Part shown: positions 8,156 to 18,100 of the stretch, one piece after another | Layout of the letters: the number at the start of each line of letters is the position of its first letter | How positions within the stretch are numbered: the stretch's first letter is position 1 | Assembly: GCA_039024635.1 (NCBI GenBank) | Contig: JBCCQA010000028.1 | Span: 10,376-74,375, forward strand | DNA length: 64,000 bases | Direction: 5' to 3' | From: Kuafuiihalomonas sp039024635 | GTDB lineage: Bacteria; Myxococcota; Kuafuiibacteriia; Kuafuiibacteriales; Kuafuiibacteriaceae | The notes under the pieces: model-generated | Database searches by the model: none | What the model was told of the DNA's origin: nothing | What the model saw: only the letters and a program-made list of their open reading frames with translations | Translations under genes and position numbers: made by a program

Positions 8156-9434
8156 TCTCGAAGCAGCGACGAAGACGGAGCGGGTCGCACCCTGGTGCCA
8201 CCCGCATCGCCTGACCGACCAAGTAGCCCAACGCCTTTGGATGCCCCTCTCGCAGTCTTGCCAGGACCCCGGGATGGTCCATGGCGACCGCTTCTGCCAC
8301 TGTCGTCGGGTCGATCGCCGACGCGCCTTTGCCCAAAAGGAGTCGCTCCTGCTCGACGCTGCTCTTCCCAGCCCGTGCCGCCCGGACCGCCGCTCGGATC
8401 CGTTCCGGACGCTCGCGCCAAGTGTCTTCGAGTTCGGGGGCCTTTCGAGCCAGGCCTGCACCCAGGTGGGCCAGTAGCTTCGCCGCCGCCGCGAGTTCCG
8501 ATCCTCGAAAAGGCGCCAGGTGGGGCGTCCAACTAGGCTGCAAGGCGAAGAAGCGGGCCGTGTCTTCGGGGCACCCGGCCGCCTTCAATCGGTCCCAAGT
8601 CTCCATGGGACAAGCCGTCTCGAGCGGGGGTGGAGACGGGACCCGATAGCTCGGAAGGTCCGGCTCGGGCAGGAACCGATACTCGGGTCGGCTCTCCTTG
8701 GACCGCATCGGCACCGTTCGGCGCTGCTTGCGATCGAAGCCGAGTGTGGTCGGACGGACGGGACCGTCCGCGGCGCGCTGGCGTTCGATCTCTGCCTCTA
8801 CGGCTTGGGTCACGAAACGGTAGCTGTTGAGGTTCTTAATCTCGCAGCGGGGACCGCCCCCGATGGACACGTTGGCATCGCAGCGTATGTCCCCATCCTG
8901 GAGCGCGCCGCGGCTGACCCCGAGGGCGACGACCAAGGCCCGGAGCCAGCGGAAGGCCTCGCCCGCTTCGGCTCCGCCACCGAGCGTGGGCGCGCTCACG
9001 ATCTCCACCAGGGCGGCCCCGCTCCGATTCATGTCGATCCCGAGTCGGCCCGAGGGGAGGCGCTTGCTGCGTCCCGCGTCCTCTTCCAGATGGAGGCTTC
9101 GCAGCGGAAGCTCGCCGTTCGGCCAGCGGAGAGTGCCCCCTTCGGCCAGGGGCTCCAGCTGGCTGATCTGATAGCCCTTGGGGAGGTCGGGGTAGTTGTA
9201 GTGCTTGCGGGCGAAGCGGCAGCGCTTCGCCGGCGTCGCGCCTAGGCCAAGGGCCAGCCGAAGGGCTAGGTCGAGAGCCCCGGGGTGGGGGAGAGGCAGC
9301 GTCCCGGGGAGTCCCAAGCAATGGGCGGAAACGTCTTGGTTTGGTTCGCGACCGCCCGGAGATGGAGCGAATAGTTTTCCGTCCAAATCGAGCCGCACAT
9401 GAAACTCGAGGCCGACCTTCGCCTCGGCACTCAC
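8136..9434 (-). CDS. gatB: Aspartyl/glutamyl-tRNA amidotransferase subunit B (compact form)
   Basis: GatB binds mischarged Glu-tRNA(Gln)/Asp-tRNA(Asn) in the GatCAB amidotransferase. Family motifs are clear: KVGLEFHVRL, YNYPDLPKGYQISQ, LHLEEDAG, DMNRSGAALVEIVS, DIRCDANVSI and EIKNLNS. The protein (432 aa from the GTG at 9434) is shorter than the usual 470-480, and the zinc-binding cysteines seen in many GatBs are lost (only one Cys, in AHCLGLPG). The GTG start overlaps by four bases the stop of a tiny membrane ORF; an ATG at 9452 is the alternative. GatA and GatC are not in the window, so gatB is detached from its partners. Confidence 0.88.
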   Translation of the reverse strand: MSAEAKVGLEFHVRLDLDGKLFAPSPGGREPNQDVSAHCLGLPGTLPLPHPGALDLALRLALGLGATPAKRCRFARKHYNYPDLPKGYQISQLEPLAEGGTLRWPNGELPLRSLHLEEDAGRSKRLPSGRLGIDMNRSGAALVEIVSAPTLGGGAEAGEAFRWLRALVVALGVSRGALQDGDIRCDANVSIGGGPRCEIKNLNSYRFVTQAVEAEIERQRAADGPVRPTTLGFDRKQRRTVPMRSKESRPEYRFLPEPDLPSYRVPSPPPLETACPMETWDRLKAAGCPEDTARFFALQPSWTPHLAPFRGSELAAAAKLLAHLGAGLARKAPELEDTWRERPERIRAAVRAARAGKSSVEQERLLLGKGASAIDPTTVAEAVAMDHPGVLARLREGHPKALGYLVGQAMRVAPGCDPLRLRRCFEIIACRR

Positions 9435-9535
9435 GGACGCTTGCGGGCCCATCGCTTGAGCAGCATCACGGTCACCAGGAGACCGAGGACCAACATGGCC
9501 TTGATGAACAGCGCATGCTCCACCTGTCTCATCAT
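9431..9535 (-). CDS. Putative 34-residue membrane microprotein upstream of gatB
   Basis: A short ORF from ATG 9535 (second ATG at 9532) to TGA 9431-9433. The product begins MMRQVEHALFIKAMLVLG, forms one hydrophobic helix and ends in a basic tail (KRWARKRP), the layout of a small inner-membrane protein. Its stop overlaps the likely gatB GTG as GTGA, which would couple the two. No convincing Shine-Dalgarno is present, so this could be an untranslated leader. Confidence 0.4.
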   Translation of the reverse strand: MMRQVEHALFIKAMLVLGLLVTVMLLKRWARKRP

Positions 9536-9566
9536 GATCTTTGTGGTGTCGTTGGCAATCTCGCAG

Positions 9567-9575
9567 TGCTAGCTT
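9567..9575 (+). promoter_or_regulatory. Extended -10-like element before the degenerate GGDEF gene
   Basis: TGCTAGCTT (extended TGC then TAGCTT) ends nine bases before the ATG at 9584. It repeats the TGCTAGC seen before the TolQ-like gene at 6443-6451. No good -35 hexamer is visible, so support rests on this shared string and the short distance to the ATG. Confidence 0.25.
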
Positions 9576-9583
9576 TGAAGCAC

Positions 9584-10009
9584 ATGAGGGCAGTCGCCCC
9601 GGCTACCGAGCCGGATTCTCCTGTCGACGCGGCCCTGCGGGCCATCGACGAAAAACTCACTCAGTGTTCTTCGGCGGGACGACCCTTCTCCCTTCTTGTG
9701 GCTCGCGGTCAGGTCGAAGCGCTCACCGAGACGGCCAGCGTTCATGAGGTCGAAGACCAGACCGTCGTCACGCTTCCGGGCATCAATCTCGACCGCGCCT
9801 GCGCGCTGGCCGAGCGTTGGGTGCGCCACCATCCCGGAGTTCGGGTCGGCGTGGCCTCGACCCACGGTCATTGGGCGGCGGCGCGGGCGCTCTGGGATCG
9901 CGCCAAGGTCGCGCTCGAGACCGCCGAGTCCGGCCCCGTCGGTCCCGTCGTCTCCATGTCCTGGGCCGACGTGAGCACCGACCTTCCTTCGAGTCTCAGC
10001 TCTCGCTGA
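9584..10009 (+). CDS. Small degenerate GGDEF-fold protein
   Basis: A 141-aa protein; the start at ATG 9584 is chosen because the upstream part of the frame overlaps the divergent gatB region and is not protein-like. The C-terminal half follows the last part of diguanylate cyclase domains: VTLPGINLDRACALAERW, VRVGVAST and ALWDRAKVALETAE correspond to the usual LP..d..AL.LAER, v.VSiGvA and ll.RAD.ALY.AK. The GG(D/E)EF active-site loop is missing and the domain is truncated, so it should not make c-di-GMP. A role as a binding or scaffolding module is inference. Its 3' end overlaps the convergent shc end by 14 bp. Confidence 0.6.
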   Translation: MRAVAPATEPDSPVDAALRAIDEKLTQCSSAGRPFSLLVARGQVEALTETASVHEVEDQTVVTLPGINLDRACALAERWVRHHPGVRVGVASTHGHWAAARALWDRAKVALETAESGPVGPVVSMSWADVSTDLPSSLSSR

Positions 10010-12035
10010 AACCGTCTTCCTCCTTCGACCAAGCCCGTGCCCGGGCCATGGCCATGAGAGGAAAGTAATGACGATACATGTGGTAGTTGATCATGAAGGC
10101 CCGACTCAGCTCGGTCCCCTGTGACAACTCGTCCTGCAGTTCTTCCCGGAGCTCGACCCGAAGTCCGACACCGTAGCCCGGAAAGCCAGTGCCAGTATAG
10201 CTCGGCTCGTTCCAGCTCCCGTCACTTCCTTGGGTCTTGGCCAGGTAGCGCAAGCCCCGTCGGACGGCGTCTTGGTCTCGAGGCCGCCGACCCGCTTCCA
10301 GGGCCATCAGCGCCCATCCCGTTTGAGAGGCGGTGCTCGGTCCTCGTCCGCGGGCCTTCGCGTCCATGTAGGAGCCACAGCGCTCGCCCCAGCCTCCGTC
10401 GGCGTTCTGCTTGCTGAGGGTCCAGTCCAGAGCCCGCTGAACCCAGTCGGCCGCCATATTCTGGCCTACGGCACGAAGGGCCGGCAGAACCGCACCCACG
10501 CCGTAGACGTGATTCACCCCCCATCGCCCGAACCAGCTTCCGTCGGCTTCCTGCTCCCTCCGAATGAAGGACAACCCCGCCGCCACCGCCGGGTCGCTGG
10601 CGTCGTGGCCCAGTAGGCTGAAGGCCTCGAGGACATGGCTGGTCACGTCCACGCTGGGCGGATCCAAGACCTCGCCGAAGTCGCAGAAGGGGATCTTGGT
10701 CAAGAAGGCGTTGTCGTTATCTTTGTCGAAGGCCGCCCAGCCTCCGTTGCTGCACTGCATACCGCGGGTCCAGGCGACGGCCGCCGCCAGGGCTCGCTCA
10801 ATGCGGGGGTCGGGCCGGTCGCCTCGCGCGCGAGCCAGCACCGCGATGGCCACCGCGGTATCGTCGACGTCCGGATAGGCCCAGTTTTCGTATTCGAAAG
10901 CCCAACCGCCCGGCCGAAGGTCGGGGGCCTTGATCGACCAGTCGCCGGGTACCATCACCTGTTGGTCCAACAGCCAATCGATTGCCCGTTGAACCTGGGG
11001 ATCTTCTCCCTCGATGCCGCAATCCTGAAATGCGAACAGCGTGAGCACGGTGTCCCAAACTGGAGATACGCTGGCCGCCACGTAGCTTCGCTCTCCTTCG
11101 TCGATGCGCCAGCGGGGATCTTCGAGCGCACCGAGCGCCGCCTGCATGACGGGATGCTCGAGCCCGTAGCCCTCGTGGGCCAGCGCCATGACGCTGTACA
11201 CCCAAGGAGGCTGAATCCCGCCCCAGACGCCGTCCGCGTCCTGGTGGCGGACGATCCACTCTACCGCGCTCCGCTGGGCCCAAGGTCGAAGCAGCATCAG
11301 CTTGGCGTCCTGAAGGCGATGCATCAGCCCGTCCACGGCCAGGAAGAAACGCTCCCAGCTCATGAGCTTGCCCGCGCGTGGGAGGCGGAAGTCGAAGCGC
11401 TCACGGCCCTCGGGAAAGAGTTCCTCCAGCCGGTCGGCCCCAGGCAGTGGGTGAACGGGTCGACGGGCCGACAAGAGGGAAATGGGGAGGAGGGTCGCCC
11501 GGGCCCAGGTCGCGAAGTTGTAGATCCAAAAGGGCAGGAAGCGCGGGCAGAAGATGATCTCAGGCGGCAGGTTCGGGGTGTCGCGCCAGGGCCAGACGCC
11601 GATCAAGGCCAGCCAGTAGCGTGTGAAGACCCGAATGTCCCGCAACCCGCCCTTGCCGTGGATCCAAGTACGGGCCCGAAGCATGGCCGGTTCGTCGGGG
11701 TCCGCTCCGTAGGCCTTGAGGGCGGCGTAGCACTCGACGGTTGTGTTGATGTCGCCGTTCGGAGCCTGATGGTAGACCTCCCAGCTTCCGTCGTCTCGCT
11801 GCTCTGCTCGCAGGGCGTTCAGGAGTCGAGGCACGAGAGGATGGTCTCGACGGCCCAGGACGTGGAGCGCGAGGAGCCATTGCGCCTCCATGCACGCGTT
11901 GCTCTGAAGGCGAGCCGCCCAGTAGCCCTCGGGCCGCTGCTGCCGGCGGCTCCACCGCAACGCCGAGTCGATGGCGGCGTCCAGGTCGGCAGCGAGGCGG
12001 GGAGCCACGACATGGGCCATGACGCGCTGTTGCAT
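9996..12035 (-). CDS. shc: Squalene-hopene cyclase
   Basis: A 679-aa terpene cyclase that converts squalene to hopene/hopanol, giving membrane hopanoids. The protonating motif DVDDTA is at residues 389-394, and several QW repeats are visible (for example QDADGVWGG, QCSNGGWAAFD, EQEADGSWFG, QNADGGWGE, QGSDGSWNE). Length fits the family (about 630-720). The start at 12035 could alternatively be the Met five residues later. It lies 78 bp downstream of the 2301-aa lipoprotein gene on the same strand and is likely co-transcribed. No hpn biosynthesis genes (HpnC/D/E) are in view. Confidence 0.95.
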   Translation of the reverse strand: MQQRVMAHVVAPRLAADLDAAIDSALRWSRRQQRPEGYWAARLQSNACMEAQWLLALHVLGRRDHPLVPRLLNALRAEQRDDGSWEVYHQAPNGDINTTVECYAALKAYGADPDEPAMLRARTWIHGKGGLRDIRVFTRYWLALIGVWPWRDTPNLPPEIIFCPRFLPFWIYNFATWARATLLPISLLSARRPVHPLPGADRLEELFPEGRERFDFRLPRAGKLMSWERFFLAVDGLMHRLQDAKLMLLRPWAQRSAVEWIVRHQDADGVWGGIQPPWVYSVMALAHEGYGLEHPVMQAALGALEDPRWRIDEGERSYVAASVSPVWDTVLTLFAFQDCGIEGEDPQVQRAIDWLLDQQVMVPGDWSIKAPDLRPGGWAFEYENWAYPDVDDTAVAIAVLARARGDRPDPRIERALAAAVAWTRGMQCSNGGWAAFDKDNDNAFLTKIPFCDFGEVLDPPSVDVTSHVLEAFSLLGHDASDPAVAAGLSFIRREQEADGSWFGRWGVNHVYGVGAVLPALRAVGQNMAADWVQRALDWTLSKQNADGGWGERCGSYMDAKARGRGPSTASQTGWALMALEAGRRPRDQDAVRRGLRYLAKTQGSDGSWNEPSYTGTGFPGYGVGLRVELREELQDELSQGTELSRAFMINYHMYRHYFPLMAMARARAWSKEEDGFSES

Positions 12036-12113
12036 CGGAGCATCCGGGGGTCAACGGCCCGGTCGAGGCGCCCTCGGACACCCTTGCGGACTGGGGGTCA
12101 TCGGACAGGATGT

Positions 12114-15100
12114 TCAGCGGGTCTCCACCGCCACGATCTCGAAATCGGAAAAGCTGAGCAGGGCCATCATGTCGACGACGGAGGTGGCGATGTGCCCAGA
12201 ACCGACGATGAGTTCGGGGTTCGTGGGATCCACCTCTTTCCAGGTCTCGCCGTCATGGTAGGCCACCCAAGCGTGGGCGGTCATCGTGTTTCCCGTCGCC
12301 ATGAAGCCCAGCCGTAGCCTCGCTGGTATCCCCGATGCCCGAAGCAGGTCGGCGAGGAGAACGCTGTACTCCGTACAGTCGCCTCGCCGCCGGTTGAGAA
12401 CCGCTTCCGAAGAGAGGGCTTGGCCCGTCAACTCGTAGCTCAAGTTCGACTCGACCCAGCCCATGAGCTTACGGACCCGCTCTTCGACGGCGTCTTCCTC
12501 CCGGATGAGAGTCCGGGCGAGGCTTCGAATCGCTCCCGGAGGAAGCTCCAGGTCTTTCGCCTCGGGCCCGGCCTCCGTTTGGGCATCCGAAGGGCCGGGG
12601 TGAATCGTCACCCGCGTCATGCCCTCGCCCAGCTCGACTTCGTTGCGATGTCCTTCCGCGAAGAGTCGCCCGAGCTCCCGAGCGGCAGGACTCTCGAATA
12701 TCAAAGTCATGGGACGCCGCGCGTCGTCGACGCGAACCACCCTCGGAAGCATCAGCGTATTGCGTGGCCGGGCGAGGGCGGCGGCGACGACAGGGAGGGT
12801 CGCCGTATCGTCGTCTCGCTTGGCAAAGCGCATGCTGGCACGTACGAGGAGCTCACCCTGTTCACTGGTTGCGCCTTCTAGTTCGCTCTTTTGGCTCATC
12901 CGAACGAGCTGCGTGAACATGCCTGCCACCATCCGGGTCTGGGTCGGGATGAAGCCACCGTACAGCGAAGCCTCCATGGCTGAGGCCGAGGCTTCATTGT
13001 CGACCTGACCGAGGATGAAGCCTTCGATGGGCAGGCGCTGTTTGTCGCCCAAGCGTGCCAGCGCCTCGGCCCGCAGACCGTCGACCGGGCTGATGACGGC
13101 GAAGCCGTCTCGGGTCTCGAAGTGCTCTGGGTTGTCCTCCGAGCTCGCTCGGTCTTCATCCGGTTCGGGCAGGACCAAGACCCACCCATTCTCCAATGCT
13201 TGACCTTCGTACCAGCCCAGCGCGAAGGGGCGCTCAGGATCGATCCACCAGGTTGGCAAGGGGACTGCGACATCCGAGCCGATTTGCTCCACCAACCCTG
13301 CGAAGAAGCTGGTGGCCGGCCCTCCGACCACCAGGCGATTGAGCGCGCCTTCGGGGAGTCCGCCGGCCAGGCGCTCCAAGGTGTCCTGGGAGGTCTCCTC
13401 TTTGTCTCCCTGCAGCCGAAGTCGGACCTCCACCCCGTCCCCAGTCATCGTCACACTCAGGCGTCCCGGTGCCCCGCTCTGGCCTTCCTCGAACAAGAGA
13501 GCGTGCGCGCCGCTCGTGCGGCCTCCCAGCCAGTTCCGGTCTTCGACCGACAGCGGCGCCTGGTCCGGGGCGCCGATGAGGTCCTTGAAAGCAGAGGGCT
13601 TGCCCACCAAGGCTCGACGGCCATCGGCAAGCATCGAGACGTTGTCTTTTCGGAAGGCGCCGCCTTCGAAGAGGGTGAAGCGTACGATCCCTTCGGCAGA
13701 CTCCCCGAGGAGCTCCGTGTTCATACGAAAGGACTGAGCAAGTCGGGTATCTCGCGGTTCGACGGAAGGCTTGGCGGCTTGGTGTTTCAAGAGGCCGGAC
13801 ATGAACAAAGAAGGCACCGCGGTCAGGGTGGCCATGGTCCCGGCCCCGACGATGAGCCCTTCCGGAATGCTGGTGAGCTCGAGTCCATCTCGTGTGCTAG
13901 CCAGCCGTCGTCGAAGAGCATCCATGTCTTCGACCTGGAGCTCGCAAAGGACGCGATGCTTGCCGCTAGAAGCGCAGGTCATCGGGGCCCCGGGGACCAG
14001 CAACCCGCTCGGCAGCGTATGGTCGAGCTGGTCCGATAGACGACGGAGCACGGTCCGCAGCATGCCGCCACTCGGGCCTTCACCGAAGTCCACGGCCTTG
14101 GTCATCGTTCGGAGCAGAGGCGCCAAGAGCTCGGGCTCGGCCAGCCGCACGAGCATGCCGTCCTTGGGCGCGACGAGGTCGTGCAGTTCATCTTTACGCC
14201 AATCACGAGGCTGGGTGGATGTGCCGAAGATCCACGTCGCGACAGGTCTCAGCTCTTCCTCCAGGTCCTCGACTCTCTTCCCTCCTTCGATGGCCTGAGC
14301 GAGCGCCTCATAGCGGCTCGGAAGTCCCTCCGCATAGACGCCCCCGCCCAGTTGATCGCTAAGTTCGGGGATGCGCGCGTACAGGTCGTCGAAGGCTTGG
14401 ATGGTCTTCTCGTCGAGCCGCGGTGCAAGCCCCCACAGCAGTCGCTTAACCAGCAAAATCTCGTCTTTGGTTTCTGCCTTGTTCGTATCGGCGAGCCGAG
14501 CGTAGGCTGCTTCTACGACTGCTTCTTCGGACGCCGAGCTGCGGAGCGAGGCCGCGACCAAGGACGCCGTTTCGATGGTCCCGCTTCTCAAGTCCGTCGC
14601 GAGCAGGTCCTCGCCGAGCCCATCACCGAAGAAATAGTGCGCGACGATGGCTTGGACGTGGGCCACGTCCGAGGCCCGGACCATGCTCTTCCCGGCCCGA
14701 CGTCGCGCTTCTTCGGGGAGAAGGGCCATCAACTGGAGCGCACCGAAGGGTCGGGTGGTTTGATCGCTCCTCTGGATGAGGGGCACAGCCTGCAGGAGCT
14801 GAACAGTGCACTCAGGAGATGCCTCAATCGCCTCCGCCCCAAAGCGCGCCACGACAGGGTCGTCGTCCAGAGCGGCGAGCGGCCCGAGGAGTCCCGCGTC
14901 TCCGGGGTTGCTGCAAGCGACCACTCGAGCTCGGTCCGAAGCTGGGAGCACCTTAAAGACGTCGGCCCACAGGTCCGGTGTCATGTCTTTGGGGCAGGGT
15001 GCTTCGCTCTCATGGTTCTGGACGAAGAAGGCACGAAGCAAAGCTCGACGTTCATCTCCGCTCCAGAAGCGCCCGAGCTGGGAGATCATGGCCGCGTTCT

Positions 15101-18100
15101 CGGCCGAGAGGAAGCCATCCGTGCTCCGATAAGTATGGAGTGCCCACCAGACTTCGGCCTGTCGGGCTTCGAACAGTTCGGGGGGAGCGACGAGGACCAG
15201 CTTCTCCAACCACTGCTGCTCGACCCGGATCGCCTGGAGGAGGACGGTCGATCCCACCGGCGTCAGGGCCAGCATCGTCGGTCGCCCAGCGAGCTCGACC
15301 TCCTCAACCCAGATACTCTCCCCAGCCTCGAATTCTCTCCTCAAAGTCGGGAACAGGACTTCGGAGGACTGACGAGAGACATTGGCTTGGCGTTCGACGT
15401 GAATCCGAAGTCCTTCTCGTTCGAAGGACAAGCCATCGTCCTCACTCCCCTGCTCACCAGGGAGCGCAAGCTCCATACCCACCTCCTGGTCCTCGTGCAG
15501 CCTTGCTCCGACCGCGCGCATCGTCTGTTCGGTTCCTTTCAGGTGAGCGACCAAGGCTGGCGCCGAACGAAGAAAGTCGGGAAGCCCCTCGGAATGGCTT
15601 CTCGGCGGAGCCAAGACCGAGGCGAGGTAGGGCAGCCGGAGGTCGCGGCTGCCGGCCTGCAGAGAATCGGCGACGGCTTCGGCGGCTGAAGCCTTGGCCT
15701 GGGGCGTCTGAAGGCGAAGCGCGATCTGCGCGGCAAGAACGGAGAGTCCGCCCACGCTCGGGTGGCGCGCGTGGGCTCGAAGCACCCGGGGCAGACCGAT
15801 GGTCCCGGGCGGAATCGTCTGTTCGGCGATGGCCATCAAGATGAAGTCGGACTCGGGGTGGCGGGCCAAGTGGCGCACGTGAATCGAGGACTGCTGGCTA
15901 AAGAAGGAGTCGTAGACGTCGGAAATGTCCTCGGCCTTCAGGCTCCCCCGCTCGATGTCGGCCCGGGCGACGGAGGGGCCGAGCCGCACGAACTCGATGA
16001 GGGCTATCAATCCTTCGTCTTCGGACGCCTCCCCCATTCTCTGGACTGCCGCCTCGGCCGCCCAACCGTAGAGCTCCATCGCCAGCAGATCGTCGCCCGC
16101 CGCCGCAAAGATGCCTCGGACCGCCAACCCAACCGGGGCCAAAGACGCGCCGTTGTAGTACTGAAGAGAGGTGGCTGTGACCGGTGCATGTATGGCGATC
16201 GCCCTCTGCACCGGTCTGGAGACGTCCCGCTGTCGCCACATGGTCGCCGGCGCTGCGAGCCACTGTCTTTCGTAGACCTGGGCCGCGGCCTCGCCTTCGC
16301 CCCGCGTGGCTAGCCACTCCACCTTGTGCCTCACCCATGCACCGCCGAGCTCTTCGTCCGTCTCGGGATCGGTCGCGAAGAGGTCCTCGGCCCTCATCCC
16401 CGTGCCCTCCAGACTCCAGGGGTGTTCGACGGCCAGCCCAGCCAGAGCCACCGCAAGCTCGGGTTCCCGGCTGGGCCACGCGCGAACGCACGGCTTGGCG
16501 GCGGCGTCGACGAGGTCGGCGTCTATGAGGAGACGACACACCATTCCGTCCATGCCCAGCTGCGTGGCTTCCTCCGCCAGTGCCAGCGCGGCCTCGGCGT
16601 CTTGGTTCCGGTAGAAGTAATGAGCGAAGCGCGCCCGCAACTCGGTCGGCATGGCGACCGCGCCCACTTCGCGGAAGAAGAAGGCCGCACGGGGGGAGGG
16701 CGCTTCGTCGGCGCTGAAGTCGCCCACGAGAAGCCTCAGCATGGCCCGCTGTTCCGGGGCTAGAGCGAACTCGTAGCGAGGACTCAAGAGCCGTCGTGCC
16801 TCCTCGACCGAGGCCTCCCCCAGTACTTGGGGCAGACGCTCGTTGATCAAGCTTCGGATCCTCCAGGAGGGCACCTGGGCCCCCCTCGCGGCCAGCTCCA
16901 GTCGTTCGTAGAGCTCGCCTTCGAGGAGGATCCGAAGGTCCCGTCCTTGTGCGCCTTCGTGGTCCAAGTTGGCATCGAAGACGATCGAGTGGCCGGACCA
17001 GGTGCGCAGGGCTCCGACGAGCTCGGGGCCGGGTGTCTGGGCCACCAGCGCGAGTCCAAAGCGCCGTGCAGCGGCGAAGTCGCGGTCGGCCAAGAAGAGC
17101 TCCAGCGTTCGACGGGCCCGGATCTCCGGGTCGTCCGAAAGCTCGATGTTCAGGAAACGCCGATGACGAGACGACCTTGGAAGCCCCTCAAGAAGCATTC
17201 GCGCCTGGTCGCTTTCACCCTTGGCCAGAGCCGCCGACGCCAACAGAACACTCAGCATGTGGCCGGCTCGTCCGGGGAGCTGGCCCTCGAGAGGGGCGAG
17301 GGCGGTTTCAACCCGTTGAGCCTGACCCTCGTTCGCGGCGCGGGTGGCGAGCTGAAGTCGCTCCGTCCAGCTCGGACCCTCGAGCTCGGCGGGTCCGTCC
17401 TCTTCCGACACCGACAGCTCCGCATTCCAGAGTCGCTGACTGGCCACGTATGCGGACATCGCCTGCTCGAATGTGGCCCGACCCGATACGAGGTCGTCTT
17501 GTAGAATGTAGTGGGCGGCCACCTCCTGCTCGGGCACGGCGGGGCTCAACATGGCCAAGAGACGGTCGGCCTCTTCGAATTCGTTGCGCCACAAGTTCGT
17601 CCAAAAGAGGGCCCGGTGATAGGCGACGGACTTCGCCACCCTGCGATTTGCCAGTTTGAGCAGCGCCTTCTCCAGAAGGGGCATCGTCGATGCCTGAAGC
17701 TGGCCCTCGATTCGCAGCCAGTCGGCATCGACATGTTTCAGCTTCGGCAAGATCTGGAGCAGGGCCTCGACGTCGACTTCGTCGAAGCCTCCAACCGTGG
17801 CCGACTGGACGTCCCAGTAGCGTTCGGAGCAGTCGTCGATCGTTGCGCCCAGGCAGTCCTCGAGAAGGGCGACGATGAGGGGATCTGCGGCACCTATGCG
17901 TAGGGGAAGGCTCGGGTCGAGGCCGTGAACCAGCCCCCAGAAATCGACCCGGGACGGCGCAGCTCCCGAGCTTCGGACCGCGGCAGCCAACGCGCGTCCG
18001 GGAAGGGAGTCGGGATTGGTCTCGGGATCGAAGGCCGCTGCGAATTGAAGGCCCAGGAAGCGAGAGGGTTCGTTCGGCCAGGCCTCCAATTTTTGGGCGA

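Noticed and set aside
10635..12317. 560-codon plus-strand open frame opposite shc
   Set aside because: Antisense shadow of a squalene-hopene cyclase with all motifs; no domain or ribosome site of its own.
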